From NCBI RefSeq assembly GCF_016889425.1, contig NZ_CP069513.1:1984001-2048000 (forward strand): a stretch of DNA of 64,000 nt, given 5' to 3'. The notes below the pieces were generated by a model. It made no database searches. It was not told the origin of the DNA and was given only the letters and a program-made list of their open reading frames with translations. The translations under genes were made by a program, and so were the position numbers. The number at the start of each line of letters is the position of its first letter. The stretch's first letter is position 1. This document shows positions 44,306 to 54,239 of this stretch, piece by piece. Source of the DNA: Corynebacterium amycolatum (GTDB lineage Bacteria; Actinomycetota; Actinomycetes; Mycobacteriales; Mycobacteriaceae).

Positions 44306-45085
44306 ATGACTACTGACTTGCGAAGCATTGGCATGGACTACCCCAGCTGGCGAGACGCGATGGAAGCCGCGATTGCCAGTGAAAATCTGTCGGTCATCGG
44401 CGAGGTCCGCGGTGGCCAGCTGGTCCGTTTCGAAGATTCCTCTGGTGCGCGTTTGCACATCCTTGGTGTTGAACCATATTCTACCTACGCTGGCTTCGCG
44501 GGCAGCCCGACCGTCACCGCCCATGTATCCAGCGTGGACGACGTCTTGGCACTCGTGGAAATCGTCGAGGATGATCCCTCCTCTGATGACTTTGACAAGG
44601 TCATCGAGGTAGCCAGCTGCCTGCTGTCACAGGGGCCAATGATTGTTGATGCCGGAACTCAGACTTTTGAGCATGTCGCGCTGTCAGCTCTGGCAACCGA
44701 TTTCACCCTCGACGCATCCGCTGAGGAGTACGAAAAGCGCACTGGGGCGACCCCGACATCATTGGACTTCGAAGGTGCTAAGGCGATTGTCGGAGATCAG
44801 GTCGGCAAGGCATCGCCTAGCGCAACCGTGAAACTGGCTGGTGTTATCAATAACTCCCGCAAGCATGTCAATGAGCTAACCGGAAAGAAGTTCTGGGTGC
44901 TCAACCTTGCTCTGCCGACTCCCATGGACGTACTTGTCCCCGGCGGCGACGAAGCTCCCCAGCCGGGCATGGTCGTCTCCGGCACCTTCTTGCTGACGGG
45001 TGAAATTATCCCGCCGCAGGGCTGTGGCGGCGGTTGTGGCGATGGTGGCTGCGGCTGTGGCGATAGTGGCTGCGGCGGACACTAG
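44306..45085 (+). CDS. Conserved hypothetical protein with Cys/Gly-rich tail
   Basis: 259 residues, no recognised domain. The first ~230 residues look globular and cytoplasmic (no signal or membrane helix), with an alpha/beta pattern. The last ~24 residues are almost only Gly and Cys with Asp and a final His (six Cys in the form CGGGC, CGCG, GCGG), likely to bind metal or an Fe-S cluster. ATG at 44306 fits a leaderless start (TATCAT 8 nt before); an in-frame upstream codon at 44255 would add 17 residues and overlap the palindrome. It is divergent from feoABC and convergent with dapF. I do not recognise a function; metal handling is a guess from the tail and the neighbours. Confidence 0.7.
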   Translation: MTTDLRSIGMDYPSWRDAMEAAIASENLSVIGEVRGGQLVRFEDSSGARLHILGVEPYSTYAGFAGSPTVTAHVSSVDDVLALVEIVEDDPSSDDFDKVIEVASCLLSQGPMIVDAGTQTFEHVALSALATDFTLDASAEEYEKRTGATPTSLDFEGAKAIVGDQVGKASPSATVKLAGVINNSRKHVNELTGKKFWVLNLALPTPMDVLVPGGDEAPQPGMVVSGTFLLTGEIIPPQGCGGGCGDGGCGCGDSGCGGH

Positions 45086-45145
45086 TCCGCTAACTCCCCA
45101 CTGCTTCCGCTACCCTGCTAGTTCTCCTGCTGCACTAGCTACCAG

Positions 45146-46069
45146 TCACAGGGCTTCCAGTTCAATATCGCCGAGAGTGTGAATCACGCTCGGTCCAGTT
45201 AACGTTGCTGAGAAGGCCCCATCAGTATTGCTGGCCTTGCGTACATCCACAGTCACCGCTCCACCGGGCACCTTGACTGTCACAGCTCCCTCGGTCCGGC
45301 CGGCATCGGCCAGCGCGGCAATAGCTGCCGCAACCGTGCCGGTGCCACACGAGCGGGTTTCACCAACTCCGCGTTCAATTACTCGCATGGACACCGAATC
45401 AGAGGCATCCAGCGGGGTGACAATTTCCACGTTGAGGCCGTTCGGGAACATGGCTTCGTCGGCACGCACTGGCTTCGCAGCACTACCCGCCGCTTCCAAT
45501 TCTAGCTCCGCCAGAGCGGCGGCATTCAGACCAGGAATGACACAGGCCAAATGCGGATTTCCCACGTCGACACCAATCCCGGCGAATTTCTGCGCGTTGT
45601 TGCCCGAACCGATGAACGCAGTAGCGAGGCCGAGGACCTCCGGCTGCCCCATGTCCACCCCGACAACCGCATGCCGACCGCTGAGCTCATCAATCGAGAC
45701 AGCGCGCAGTCCTGCTCGAGTGCCCACCCGCAATGTTCCGTCGACGACACTGTCCGGGCTGTGAATCGCGGCAATATAGTGTGCAAAGACACGCACGCCA
45801 TTACCGCACATCTCAGCAATAGAACCGTCACTATTGCGGTAGTCCATAAACCAATCGTCGGCTTCAACCCCCTCCGGCAATGCCGTCAAAACACCGGCAT
45901 CCACGAGTTTCCCCGCACGGGCAACCCGCAGGACGCCGTCAGCGCCAAGACCACGTTGTCGATCGCACACTGCTGCGACCAATGATTCGGTCAATTCGAT
46001 CGACACCAAATCATCTGGAAAAATCAAAAAATCGTTTTGCGTACCGTGACCTTTGGCAAATGAAACCAT
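45146..46069 (-). CDS. dapF: Diaminopimelate epimerase
   Basis: Converts LL- to meso-diaminopimelate for lysine and peptidoglycan. 307 residues. The two catalytic cysteines lie in the usual frames: Cys88 in [11 protein letters not shown] and Cys241 in [15 protein letters not shown] at 46069 ([13 protein letters not shown]) matches the family N-terminus, with GAGGGC just upstream; reading back to 46111 would overlap miaA. It is the last gene of a minus-strand run (extradiol-like protein, miaA, dapF). Confidence 0.96.
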   Translation of the reverse strand: MVSFAKGHGTQNDFLIFPDDLVSIELTESLVAAVCDRQRGLGADGVLRVARAGKLVDAGVLTALPEGVEADDWFMDYRNSDGSIAEMCGNGVRVFAHYIAAIHSPDSVVDGTLRVGTRAGLRAVSIDELSGRHAVVGVDMGQPEVLGLATAFIGSGNNAQKFAGIGVDVGNPHLACVIPGLNAAALAELELEAAGSAAKPVRADEAMFPNGLNVEIVTPLDASDSVSMRVIERGVGETRSCGTGTVAAAIAALADAGRTEGAVTVKVPGGAVTVDVRKASNTDGAFSATLTGPSVIHTLGDIELEAL

Positions 46070-46100
46070 GCCCTCGATGCTAGCGGGACAGCCGAACCGG

Positions 46101-47027
46101 CTAAAGCCCAAGCGCAGAAAAAGCCTGTCCCGGCACGTCGCCGGCAGCGTCTAGCCACGTGATTCGATGATCACGGTTGAACCAAGAGCGCTGACGCCGC
46201 ACATACCTGCGCGTACCAGTAATCGTGCGTTCACAAGCCGTATCCAGGTCGTAAACCCCATCGAAGTAGTCCAGCACCTGTGCATAGCCGATCGCGCGAC
46301 TAGCGGTCACACCTTCGCGCAACCCTTGCGCCATCAAACTCTCAGTTTCCTCCACCAGACCAGCGGCAAACATGCCCCGCGTGCGCTGTTCAATCCGCGG
46401 ATTTAGCCATTCCGCCTGCGTGCGCAATCCCAATATGCGGGTGTTCCACCGCGGCGGATTATCAATTGACGGTTTCGACGCTGCAAACGGCTTGCCTGTC
46501 AGCTCGATAACCTCTAAAGCTCGGACGGTGCGTCGCGGGTCGTTGGTCTCAATAATCGCCGCCGCATCCGGATCAATCTCTGCCAGCCGATCATGTAACG
46601 CCGCCGGACCGATCTCGTCCTGCACTGCCTCCCATTTCGCACGTACCTCAGGGTCCGTAGGCGGGAACTGCCAGTCGTCCACCAACGCCTGCACATACAT
46701 CATCGACCCGCCGACAAGGATCGGGACTTTCCCCCGCGCGCGAATGGCCTCAACATCCGCGACCGCCTCACACTGATACGTCGCCACACTCGCCGGCTGC
46801 GTCACGTTCAGAACATCGAGTTGGTGGTGCGGAATCCCCCGCCGCTGATCTACCGACAGCTTTGCTGTTCCGATATCCATTCCTCGATACAGCTGCATCG
46901 AATCAACATTGACGACCTCACCGCCAAGCTGCTCCGCAAGTACCAGCCCCAAATCCGACTTTCCCGATGCCGTTGGCCCCACCACAGCAATCGGCACCGG
47001 CAAGCTCTCACTCTCGAAAGCCGTCAC
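46101..47027 (-). CDS. miaA: tRNA dimethylallyltransferase
   Basis: Adds an isopentenyl group to A37 of tRNAs that read UNN codons; MiaB, also in this window, completes the modification. 308 residues from the chosen start. The P-loop is GPTASGKS near the start, followed by [18 protein letters not shown]. The tRNA-binding segment has RRTVRALEV and a C-terminal [17 protein letters not shown] at 47027 gives the usual short N-terminus; a TTG at 47051 and GTG at 47039 are alternatives, and the AGGAG nearby does not settle it. It precedes dapF by 31 bp. Confidence 0.94.
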   Translation of the reverse strand: MTAFESESLPVPIAVVGPTASGKSDLGLVLAEQLGGEVVNVDSMQLYRGMDIGTAKLSVDQRRGIPHHQLDVLNVTQPASVATYQCEAVADVEAIRARGKVPILVGGSMMYVQALVDDWQFPPTDPEVRAKWEAVQDEIGPAALHDRLAEIDPDAAAIIETNDPRRTVRALEVIELTGKPFAASKPSIDNPPRWNTRILGLRTQAEWLNPRIEQRTRGMFAAGLVEETESLMAQGLREGVTASRAIGYAQVLDYFDGVYDLDTACERTITGTRRYVRRQRSWFNRDHRITWLDAAGDVPGQAFSALGL

Positions 47028-47070
47028 GACCCAGTTCACACTCCTGCACAAAAACTAAAAACGCGAGCTC

Positions 47071-47775
47071 TTACTCCGCAACACACTGCCAGCTGGCCAC
47101 GTGGTAACCGATGCCATAAGGCGCTCCGTCATAGTAAGAACGCTTTACGACGGTCATTCCAGACCCCATCCAGCTTTCAGCAGCTTTACTCAGCTGCTGC
47201 CATAACTCGGCTGCGTACGCGCCGGGAGCTGGAAACACAATATTTTCCACGTTAACGGTGGAGCAGTCCTGCCCAGCAATCAGACTGCACAGCGCATCAA
47301 CCTCCGCTGCACCCTCAATTACGCCGACCGGGGAATCGTCTGCAAGGCCGAATGCGCCGTCGACAAGCACAAGCAGACGCGTGTGACCGGCAGCGAGTGC
47401 CTCGTCGATAGACTCGAAGCACGTTGCCTGAATGACGCGGCCAGTGTGTCCTTCAGAATTCCGTCGCGCGTAGTCTTCGATAAGCCAGCGCCCCAGCAGC
47501 TCAGGTAATTCGGTTCCGCCGGACACCGTGACATCAACCCCATACGGGGAGAAACTGCCGGGTGTGCTGTTCTGATGCGGGGACTTCGCCTGCATTCTGC
47601 CAGTGATAATGGCGACCGCGCCGGGCTCCCCGGGTTCGTCATCTGTCCACAGCGTCGCAACAGTTTCACGGGTTTGACGGCGCAATTTCGTGGCGATAGC
47701 TGCAAAACCACCCAGCTCCTCGACGATGAGGAGCGCACGCGGAACGATAACAAGCCGAGGCAAACGCGAATTCAC
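47071..47775 (-). CDS. Conserved protein, extradiol-dioxygenase (LigB)-like fold, unknown function
   Basis: 234 residues; corresponds by position and sequence type to the gene next to miaA in mycobacteria (Rv2728c). Features seen are a mixed alpha/beta pattern with GAFGLADDSPVGVIEGAAEVDAL in parts and no membrane helix. Relatives are often labelled class III extradiol dioxygenase subunit B-like, but I do not see the metal-binding His/Glu set, so catalysis is doubtful. GTG start; a -10-like TAGCGT lies 8 nt ahead, so the mRNA may be leaderless. It is the first gene of the run leading to miaA and dapF. Confidence 0.7.
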   Translation of the reverse strand: MNSRLPRLVIVPRALLIVEELGGFAAIATKLRRQTRETVATLWTDDEPGEPGAVAIITGRMQAKSPHQNSTPGSFSPYGVDVTVSGGTELPELLGRWLIEDYARRNSEGHTGRVIQATCFESIDEALAAGHTRLLVLVDGAFGLADDSPVGVIEGAAEVDALCSLIAGQDCSTVNVENIVFPAPGAYAAELWQQLSKAAESWMGSGMTVVKRSYYDGAPYGIGYHVASWQCVAE

Positions 47776-47936
47776 GTCCTCAACGCTACCGTGAGGGGCT
47801 AGTCGATGCCTTATTCCGGCGGTGTTACGCGCGCTGTGCCAAAATTTTTGGGATACTCGAGCACATACCGTAAGTGTTTGATGGCAGCCGTGTCGCGCGG
47901 CAGTTCTGCATGAAGATTGGAAGAGGTTTACCCACT

Positions 47937-49301
47937 ATGACCGGTACCAGCAATTCCCCTAAGCCAGGTCCACGCCCGGGTCCACGTCCCGGACCTCGAC
48001 CAGGCGCAATGCCGGCTCATCGTAAGGCCCCTGGAACCACTCAAGCGCTTGCGGGGTCGGCCGCTGTGACACATGCCGTCCACAATGATCCAAAGAAGTT
48101 TGGCCTCATTGACGAAGACGGCACTGTTTGGTTGGTCACCAACGCCGGAAAGCGCAATATTGGTTCCTGGCAGGCCGGCACCGTAGAAGAGGGTTATGCC
48201 CACTACGGCAAGCGCTACGAGGATCTGGCCACCGAGGTCGAGTTACTGGAATCTCGTGTAGTCTCCCACCCGCAGGAGGCAAAGACCATTTCCCACAACG
48301 CAGTTGAACTGCGTGAGAGCCTTTCCACCGCCGCAGTCCTCGGCGATATCGATGCGCTGGATAAGCGCCTTGCAGAGGTCATTGCCACCTCCCACGTCGC
48401 AGAGGAAAAAGTCGCTCACGACAAGGCAGAGCGCCGTAAGAACGCCATCGCACGTAAGGAAGAGCTCGCCGCAGAGGCCGAGGAGCTCGCAGAGAACTCC
48501 ACCGAGTGGAAAGTCGCCGGCGACCGTATCCGCGAGATTCTCACGGAGTGGAAGCAGATTCGCGGCATCGACCGCAAAACTGATGATCAACTCTGGCGCC
48601 GTTACTCCCGCGCGCGTGATTCTTTCAACCGCCGCCGCGGTGCCCATTTTGCGGAACTGGACCGCAACCGTGCGGCTGCTCGCCGCGTTAAGGAGGACAT
48701 CATTGAGCGAGCTGAGGCCCTGAAGACCTCCACTGATTGGGGTGGCACCGCTGCTGCCTTCCGCGACCTGATGGCTGAGTGGAAGGCCGCTGGTCGAGCG
48801 CCACGCGAGGTCGATGACAAGCTGTGGGCGCATTTCAAGGCCGCTCAGGATGAGTTCTTTGGTGCTCGCAACGCGGTCAACGAAGCTCGAGACAAGGAGT
48901 TCGAGGAAAACGCTGCGGCCAAGGACGCACTGCTGGCTGAATATGAAGACCGCATTGATCCGTCCAAGGGCCTCGATCACGCTCGCAACGAACTGCGTCA
49001 GTTGCAAGAGAAATGGGAGGCCATCGGCTTTGTGCCGCGTGGTCGTGTGCGTGAGTATGAAAACCGCATTGGTGCACTGGAAAAGCGCGTCTCCGATGCG
49101 GCTGATTCGCAGTGGCGCCGCACCGACCCCGAAGCACAGGCTCGCGTCCAGCAGTTCGCCGACCGCGCAGCGGAGTTTGAGCAGAAGGCCGCCGAACTCG
49201 AGGCGAAGGGCAAGGCTTCTCAGGCCGCCAAGGCTCGGGAGCAGGCCGAACAGTGGCGACAGTGGGCAGAGCAGGCCGCGGCGACTCTCAAGGAGCTCTA
49301 A
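47937..49301 (+). CDS. DUF349 repeat protein
   Basis: 454 residues. A Pro/Gly/Arg-rich N-terminus (PKPGPRPGPRPGPRPGAM) is followed by a short globular region (KFGLIDEDGTVWLVTNAGKR) and then three or four DUF349 units, each with a Trp-rich core such as STEWKVAGDRIREILTEWKQI, STDWGGTAAAFRDLMAEWKAA and a third with LQEKWEAIGFVPR. The last ~50 residues are a Glu/Ala/Gln coiled coil. DUF349 proteins are widespread in actinobacteria and of unknown role. ATG at 47937 is chosen because GGAAGAGG lies 10 nt upstream; the frame is open to 47874. Confidence 0.88.
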   Translation: MTGTSNSPKPGPRPGPRPGPRPGAMPAHRKAPGTTQALAGSAAVTHAVHNDPKKFGLIDEDGTVWLVTNAGKRNIGSWQAGTVEEGYAHYGKRYEDLATEVELLESRVVSHPQEAKTISHNAVELRESLSTAAVLGDIDALDKRLAEVIATSHVAEEKVAHDKAERRKNAIARKEELAAEAEELAENSTEWKVAGDRIREILTEWKQIRGIDRKTDDQLWRRYSRARDSFNRRRGAHFAELDRNRAAARRVKEDIIERAEALKTSTDWGGTAAAFRDLMAEWKAAGRAPREVDDKLWAHFKAAQDEFFGARNAVNEARDKEFEENAAAKDALLAEYEDRIDPSKGLDHARNELRQLQEKWEAIGFVPRGRVREYENRIGALEKRVSDAADSQWRRTDPEAQARVQQFADRAAEFEQKAAELEAKGKASQAAKAREQAEQWRQWAEQAAATLKEL

Positions 49302-49346
49302 CAGAAGCTTGGCTCAGCTATGCTCTGGCAACGCGTGGATGATTAA

Positions 49347-49447
49347 AAGAAAGGGGCTCTCTTCCGTGAACTAGCCCCCGAAAGTTGGACTGAGAAATCA
49401 GTTACCGACTAGTGGGGAGCAGTGCAGTGGAAGAGAGCCCCTTTCTT
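49347..49447. repeat. 101-nt long hairpin with 19-bp perfect ends and GAAA tetraloop
   Basis: AAGAAAGGGGCTCTCTTCC (49347-49365) is the exact reverse complement of 49429-49447. Inside, ACTGA-GAAA-TCAGT (49389-49402) closes with a GNRA loop; GTTGG (49384-49388) pairs with CCGAC (49405-49409) across a 2-nt bulge, and CCCC (49376-49379) with GGGG (49414-49417). The whole element folds as one rod. It stands between convergent genes and could be a bidirectional terminator, a structured RNA or a small inverted-repeat element. No target-site duplication is seen. Confidence 0.75.
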
Positions 49448-49470
49448 ACTGCGCTAGTTAAAGAATCTCA

Positions 49471-50235
49471 CTACTCGTCGCTGATCTGCTCGTCCTGTTC
49501 GCCAGCCCGTTGAGAGACATTGTCCGCGCTACTGCCCTGCTGGCCACGATTGCGTCGGCGTGCGCGTTCACGGCGGTCGTCGACGACCTCTACATCAGTA
49601 GTTGTATTCGGTGTCAGGCCCGCACGCAGGTAAACCTGCTGCGCTCGCAGTACCGGATCGGTGTCAGCGTGCTTGCGACGTTTCGTCGCGATTGCGAGCT
49701 GCTCCTTACTGCGTCGGAAAGCGATGAAAGTCACGGAAATGGCCAGTAGAAAACTGCAGAAAATGCCGAGCATCAGGCCAAAGGAAATACCCTCGCCGGC
49801 CAGTTCCTGTGGACGAGACTGGCGCATCCAGCCAGCGAAGACTGAGTAGACCATCTGAATGCAGGCAAAAAACCAGGTGACAAACGCGAGAATCGTCGTC
49901 CGCGTAATCAGCGTGGCAATAGCCAGCAGTACGCCTACCACCACAAGAATGGAGTAAATTCGTTCCGGGCGCGTCGTGAAGTACTGATGTGCAACATCCG
50001 TATCCAGCAGCACATCAAAGCCCAAAACGACGCCCGAATGTGGAAGGAAGAAGCTCGTAATAAGGCCGATGACGGCAACCATCATCGGAATCACCGCACG
50101 GCCGAGATCCAGCTCGCCGGCGGCCTTGCGCTCCTGAACCCGCAATGCCTGCGCGGATTCCACGGACTGCTCGCTAGTGGATTCCATATCACTTTCCGGC
50201 GAAGCCTTGTCACTACTCACAACCGCATCCCTCAC
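49471..50235 (-). CDS. Conserved integral membrane protein
   Basis: 254 residues with four membrane helices (about 50-66, 93-111, 115-136 and 155-176): [56 protein letters not shown] and [23 protein letters not shown] (in part). The C-terminal ~75 residues are basic then acidic and cytoplasmic ([13 protein letters not shown]). It resembles Rv2729c-type proteins found beside miaB in mycobacteria; function unknown. The start (GTG at 50235 or 50220) overlaps the miaB stop, so translation is coupled. Confidence 0.78.
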   Translation of the reverse strand: MRDAVVSSDKASPESDMESTSEQSVESAQALRVQERKAAGELDLGRAVIPMMVAVIGLITSFFLPHSGVVLGFDVLLDTDVAHQYFTTRPERIYSILVVVGVLLAIATLITRTTILAFVTWFFACIQMVYSVFAGWMRQSRPQELAGEGISFGLMLGIFCSFLLAISVTFIAFRRSKEQLAIATKRRKHADTDPVLRAQQVYLRAGLTPNTTTDVEVVDDRRERARRRNRGQQGSSADNVSQRAGEQDEQISDE

Positions 50236-51760
50236 TTACCTTCGTTTTCTCCGGGCGCCCAATCTTTGGCAAGCCCAGACCAACTCCAATCGGAGCGGTC
50301 GTCGGAATCTGACCGACCTCCACATTATCCCCCGCTTTAGTGCGACGGTGCGTCAGCACGCCGGAGTCGGCAATCAGGAAGTGGGGTGCAGAGTCGGTCA
50401 CGCACACTGTCACGTAGTCACCTGGGCGAATCTTTCGGTCAACGACACCAGGTTCGCTTTCCGACGGGCTGAAGTGCACCAGGCGACCATCCCGACTCCG
50501 ACCTGACATGCGATGAGTCTCCGCATTCTTACGGCCATCGGACTGGCTGACCAGCAGCTCGACTTCCCGGCCGACTAGCTTGGCGTTTTCTTCCTCGGAA
50601 ATACGCTCCTGAAGCGCTAGCAGCCGACCATAGCGTTCCTTCACTACCTCTGGTGGAACCTGCTCAGTCATGGTCGCCGCCGGAGTTCCCGGGCGGGGCG
50701 AGTATTGGAAGGTGAAAGCCGAGCTAAAGCGAGCCTTTTCCACCACGTCGAGAGTTTGCTGGAAGTCCTCTTCAGTCTCGCCAGGGAAACCGACAATGAT
50801 GTCAGTGGTAATAGCCGCATCCGGCATTTTTTCCCTAACCTTCTCCAGAATTCCCAGGAATTTCTTGGTGCGGTAGGAACGGCGCATGTCTTTCAGCACT
50901 CGGTCGGAACCGGACTGTAGCGGCATGTGCAACTGATGAACCACGTTCGGTGTCTCCGCCATGGCGTCGATGACATCATCGGTGAACTCAGCTGGGTGCG
51001 GAGATGTAAAGCGCACCCGCTCCAGCCCCTCAATCTGGCCGCAGGCGCGCAGCAACTTGGAAAAAGCCGAGCGGTCGCGTTCCATGTCAGGGTCGGCGAA
51101 GTTAACACCATAGGCGTTGACATTCTGGCCGAGGAGGGTGACGTCAGTAACGCCCTGCTCCACGAGTGCCTGGACCTCAGCGAGAATCTCGCCTGGCCGA
51201 CGATCGCGTTCCTTACCCCGCAAACTGGGGACGATGCAGAAGGTGCACGTGTTGTTGCAGCCTACGGAGATACTCACCCAACCTGCGTAAGTGGATTCAC
51301 GCTTGGCCGGCAGCACCGAGGGAAATTCTTCCAGCGCGTCCTTAATCTCGACTTCAGCCCGGTCATTATGAGCGGCGCGTTCCAACAATGCTGGCAACGA
51401 ACCCAAGTTATGCGTACCGAAGACGACGTCCACCCATGGGGCTTTCTTTACAACGACGTCCTTATCCTTCTGGGCCAAGCAGCCACCGACGGCAATCTGC
51501 ATGCCTGGGTGAGCATCCTTGACCGGTTTGAGCTGTCCCAATGTGCCATAGAGTCGGTTGTCCGCATTCTCTCGAACGGCACAGGTGTTGAAAACGACCA
51601 GATCGGGATTCTCGCCTTCTGCAGCCGCTACATAACCGTTTTCTTCCAGCAAGCCAGACAGTCGTTCCGAGTCATGGACGTTCATCTGACAACCGAACGT
51701 ACGCACCTCATATGTGCGAGGCGAAGACTGCTGCTGAGGGTTCAAAGAAGGGGTAGTCAC
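50213..51760 (-). CDS. miaB: tRNA methylthiotransferase MiaB
   Basis: Radical-SAM enzyme that adds the methylthio group to i6A37 in tRNA. 515 residues. The N-terminal UPF0004 domain holds the auxiliary cluster Cys24, Cys60 and Cys94. The radical-SAM cluster is Cys168, Cys172, Cys175 (GCNNTCTFC). A TRAM RNA-binding domain lies around residues 385-465. An unusual tail ends in GCGCE. It overlaps the downstream membrane-protein gene. A perfect DtxR half-site (TTAGGTTAGC, 51767-51776) lies just upstream. Confidence 0.97.
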   Translation of the reverse strand: MTTPSLNPQQQSSPRTYEVRTFGCQMNVHDSERLSGLLEENGYVAAAEGENPDLVVFNTCAVRENADNRLYGTLGQLKPVKDAHPGMQIAVGGCLAQKDKDVVVKKAPWVDVVFGTHNLGSLPALLERAAHNDRAEVEIKDALEEFPSVLPAKRESTYAGWVSISVGCNNTCTFCIVPSLRGKERDRRPGEILAEVQALVEQGVTDVTLLGQNVNAYGVNFADPDMERDRSAFSKLLRACGQIEGLERVRFTSPHPAEFTDDVIDAMAETPNVVHQLHMPLQSGSDRVLKDMRRSYRTKKFLGILEKVREKMPDAAITTDIIVGFPGETEEDFQQTLDVVEKARFSSAFTFQYSPRPGTPAATMTEQVPPEVVKERYGRLLALQERISEEENAKLVGREVELLVSQSDGRKNAETHRMSGRSRDGRLVHFSPSESEPGVVDRKIRPGDYVTVCVTDSAPHFLIADSGVLTHRRTKAGDNVEVGQIPTTAPIGVGLGLPKIGRPEKTKVSEGCGCE

Positions 51761-51866
51761 GGCAGTTTAGGTTAGCTGTTTATGGCCCATTTCCCCAATC
51801 AGCGATTCCTTTAAACCTGACCGGTCCGCAGCCGGCGTGCTAATCCAGCGTGAAATGGTACCGGCG

Positions 51867-52484
51867 CTAATCTGTGTCCTCTTCGAGTTTCCGGTATCGC
51901 TCTTCTAACTGATCCCGAGCAATGCTCATGGACAATTCAGAGGGGAAACCGCGCCGCGCCAGCACACCGACAACTTTGCGTAAATCCTTTTGCTTGGAGT
52001 TGAAGTCAGGCGCTACTGATTTAATAGTGGCCGCCTTCTTCGCCGCTAGCTTCCGTGCGACTTCTTCTTCCGCGTTGTGCGTGATCTGCTCCAACGCATC
52101 AGCACGAAGCGAAGCATCAATACCCTTTTCCTGCAGCTCCCGGTTCAAAACCATCTTCGACTTGCCGCGACTGGCAAAGCGCTGCCGCACCCATTCGGAT
52201 GCGAAAAGCTCGTCATTAACCAAACCACTTCGGGTCAGGTCATCAACGACTTCTTCAATCATCGAGGTTGGAAACTCCTCGACTGCCTCGAGCCTTTCTA
52301 CGAGTTCCTTGCGGGAGCGCATTCGCTGATCGAGCAAGCGCAGCGCCTTAGCACGAATCGGAGCCTTGGATTCCTCACGACCCGCATCGTAGAGCGAACT
52401 ACCGTCAGCTTCCGCAATCTGCTGAGCAAGCTTTTCGATAGTCTCCCGCACATCGCGGCCGTTACGATCCTCCACGGTCCTCAC
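51867..52484 (-). CDS. recX: Regulatory protein RecX
   Basis: Inhibits RecA filament growth. 205 residues with the three-helix repeats of RecX: AKALRLLDQRMRSRKELVERL, VNDELFASEWVRQRFASRGKSK (in part) and a final VVGVLARRGFPSELSMSI. It follows recA by 34 bp on the same strand and is likely read through from recA, so it is SOS-induced. GTG at 52484 begins the frame; a second GTG at 52475 is possible. Confidence 0.93.
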   Translation of the reverse strand: MRTVEDRNGRDVRETIEKLAQQIAEADGSSLYDAGREESKAPIRAKALRLLDQRMRSRKELVERLEAVEEFPTSMIEEVVDDLTRSGLVNDELFASEWVRQRFASRGKSKMVLNRELQEKGIDASLRADALEQITHNAEEEVARKLAAKKAATIKSVAPDFNSKQKDLRKVVGVLARRGFPSELSMSIARDQLEERYRKLEEDTD

Positions 52485-52518
52485 TTTTCATGTGTCCCGG
52501 CACTACGCCTCGAGCCAG

Positions 52519-53622
52519 CTAGTCTTCCAAATCATCGAAGTCGATGTCCGGCACGACATCGACAGGGGCATCGATATCGGTCTCGTCCTCGACCTCAGCG
52601 AATTCCCCGACCCCGAGTTTCTTCTTAATCTTGACTTCGATTTCCTGGGCAATTTCTGGATTCTCGCGCAGGTGCATACGAGCCTTTTCCTTGCCCTGGC
52701 CCAACTGATCGCCCTCGTAGGTAAACCACGAACCCGACTTCTTGACGATGCCGTTATCAACGCCCATGTCAATCAACGAGCCCTCACGCGAAATGCCCTC
52801 GCCGTAGATGATGTCAAACTCTGCCTGCTTGAACGGCGGCGACACCTTGTTCTTGACTACCTTCAAGCGCGTGCGGTTACCCACGGCATCCTGGCCGTCC
52901 TTCAACGTCTGAATTCGGCGTACGTCGCAGCGAACGGAAGCGTAGAACTTCAGTGCTTTACCACCCGTGGTGGTCTCAGGAGAGCCGAACATGACGCCAA
53001 TCTTTTCACGCAGCTGGTTAATGAAGATGGCAGTGGTGCCGGTGTTAGACAGGGCGCCCGTCATCTTTCGCAGCGCCTGACTCATCAACCGCGCCTGCAG
53101 ACCAACGTGGGAATCGCCCATTTCACCGTCGATTTCAGCCTTCGGAGTCAACGCGGCCACCGAGTCAACCACAATGATGTCAATAGCACCGGAACGCACC
53201 AACATATCTGTGATCTCAAGTGCCTGCTCACCGGTATCTGGTTGGGATACCAGAAGGTTGTCCGTATCTACTCCAAGCTTGCGCGCATAAACCGGATCCA
53301 GCGCATGCTCCGCATCAATAAATGCGGCAATACCGCCCTGCCGCTGTGCCTCTGCAATAGCATGCAGTGCGACTGTGGTCTTACCTGAGGATTCTGGACC
53401 ATAGATCTCTACGATACGACCACGTGGGAACCCACCCAGGCCCAAAGCCACGTCGATAGCGATATTGCCGGAGGGAATAACCTGAATTGGAGGACGATTG
53501 TCATCCCCCAGGCGCATAACTGCACCTTTACCAAAGTCCTTCTCAATATTCGCCAGAGCTACATCGAGCGCCTTCAGGCGATCATTGCCCTGGTTCGAAG
53601 CCGTAGCCTTCTTACGAGCCAT
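52519..53622 (-). CDS. recA: Recombinase RecA
   Basis: Strand-exchange ATPase and LexA co-protease. 367 residues from ATG at 53622 ([13 protein letters not shown]). Walker A is GPESSGKT (75-82), Walker [13 protein letters not shown], and the L2 loop [13 protein letters not shown]. The acidic C-terminus is typical. No intein interrupts it, unlike some mycobacterial recA genes. GAGGAAG stands 11 nt before this ATG; the open frame continues to 53730 but that part is the leader. An SOS box is at 53855-53870. Confidence 0.98.
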   Translation of the reverse strand: MARKKATASNQGNDRLKALDVALANIEKDFGKGAVMRLGDDNRPPIQVIPSGNIAIDVALGLGGFPRGRIVEIYGPESSGKTTVALHAIAEAQRQGGIAAFIDAEHALDPVYARKLGVDTDNLLVSQPDTGEQALEITDMLVRSGAIDIIVVDSVAALTPKAEIDGEMGDSHVGLQARLMSQALRKMTGALSNTGTTAIFINQLREKIGVMFGSPETTTGGKALKFYASVRCDVRRIQTLKDGQDAVGNRTRLKVVKNKVSPPFKQAEFDIIYGEGISREGSLIDMGVDNGIVKKSGSWFTYEGDQLGQGKEKARMHLRENPEIAQEIEVKIKKKLGVGEFAEVEDETDIDAPVDVVPDIDFDDLED

Positions 53623-53854
53623 AGTTCGTTGTTCTTCCTCATTGTCATTGTCGCGTACGGTATCGGGTTCTGGAGCCGTACTCAGAGAATGTGTGTCCCG
53701 ATTTTCATCCAAAACAGAAACTTCGCTCACACTTAATTAGGCGCGAAACTAGCCGTTCCGGTTCCAAATTGGTCCGCGACATCTCTACTGCCGGTTACAC
53801 CCGGAAGTTATACCGAATCAGACGGATTGACTTCATCAGCACTTTCGATAATAT

Positions 53855-53870
53855 GCGAAACCCTGTTCGA
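53855..53870. promoter_or_regulatory. LexA (SOS) box of recA
   Basis: GCGAAACCCTGTTCGA matches the consensus TCGAA(A/C)A-NN-TGTTCGA at 12 of 14 defined positions. It lies about 233 bp before the recA ATG. A -10-like TATTAT lies just downstream on the minus strand and a second -10-like TATAAC further down, which would give a leader of about 160-220 nt. The 53623-53926 intergenic region has nothing else I can support. Confidence 0.8.
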
Positions 53871-53926
53871 ATGGCAACGACACGCAAGTGCCGTCGGCAA
53901 GCATTCGCCGTTGTCTACGCCGGAAC

Positions 53927-54133
53927 CTATTCGTCAGGGCCGTACCAGCGGTCTTCAGGAATATCGTGTTCCCTACACAGCGCCCACCAGATATCTCGAG
54001 GTTCGACCCCGTCCTCAAGCAATTCCGCGGGAGTCTTTCCATATTCCATCAGCACGTGGGAATGCAACAGCCACGGGCCGTGCTGAGGCCCAAATTCGTA
54101 ATTGACGAAGTTGTGAAAATCGGCCAATCGCAT
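53927..54133 (-). CDS. DUF3046 protein
   Basis: A 68-residue protein of DUF3046, found next to recA across actinobacteria; function unknown. The signature is MRLADFHNFVNYEFG ... LLEDGVEPRDIWWALCREHDIPEDRWYG (in parts). ATG at 54133 is the family start; an upstream in-frame codon at 54160 would overlap the bioY side. It shares the intergenic DNA with bioY and is divergent from it. Confidence 0.85.
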   Translation of the reverse strand: MRLADFHNFVNYEFGPQHGPWLLHSHVLMEYGKTPAELLEDGVEPRDIWWALCREHDIPEDRWYGPDE

Positions 54134-54211
54134 GAGACCAACGTACAAGATACCTGTCACTGATACCTACCTGGCCCCCTCTGTTCATAACCTAATCCCC
54201 GCTCCCCTGCC

Positions 54212-54224
54212 TGAACAGTGCTCA
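54212..54224. promoter_or_regulatory. Candidate operator before bioY
   Basis: TGAACAGTGCTCA is an imperfect 13-bp palindrome (TGA-CA-TG-TCA) 16 bp before the bioY start. Its left half (TGAAC) agrees with the BioQ half-site I recall from C. glutamicum; the right half does not fit well. Confidence 0.35.
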
Positions 54225-54239
54225 ACCCAGGGGATTAAG

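Noticed and set aside
50927..51775. Open frame opposite miaB (282 codons)
   Set aside because: Antisense shadow; MiaB has all catalytic motifs on the other strand.
52492..53388. Open frame opposite recA (298 codons)
   Set aside because: Antisense shadow of a conserved gene, no start signal or homology features.
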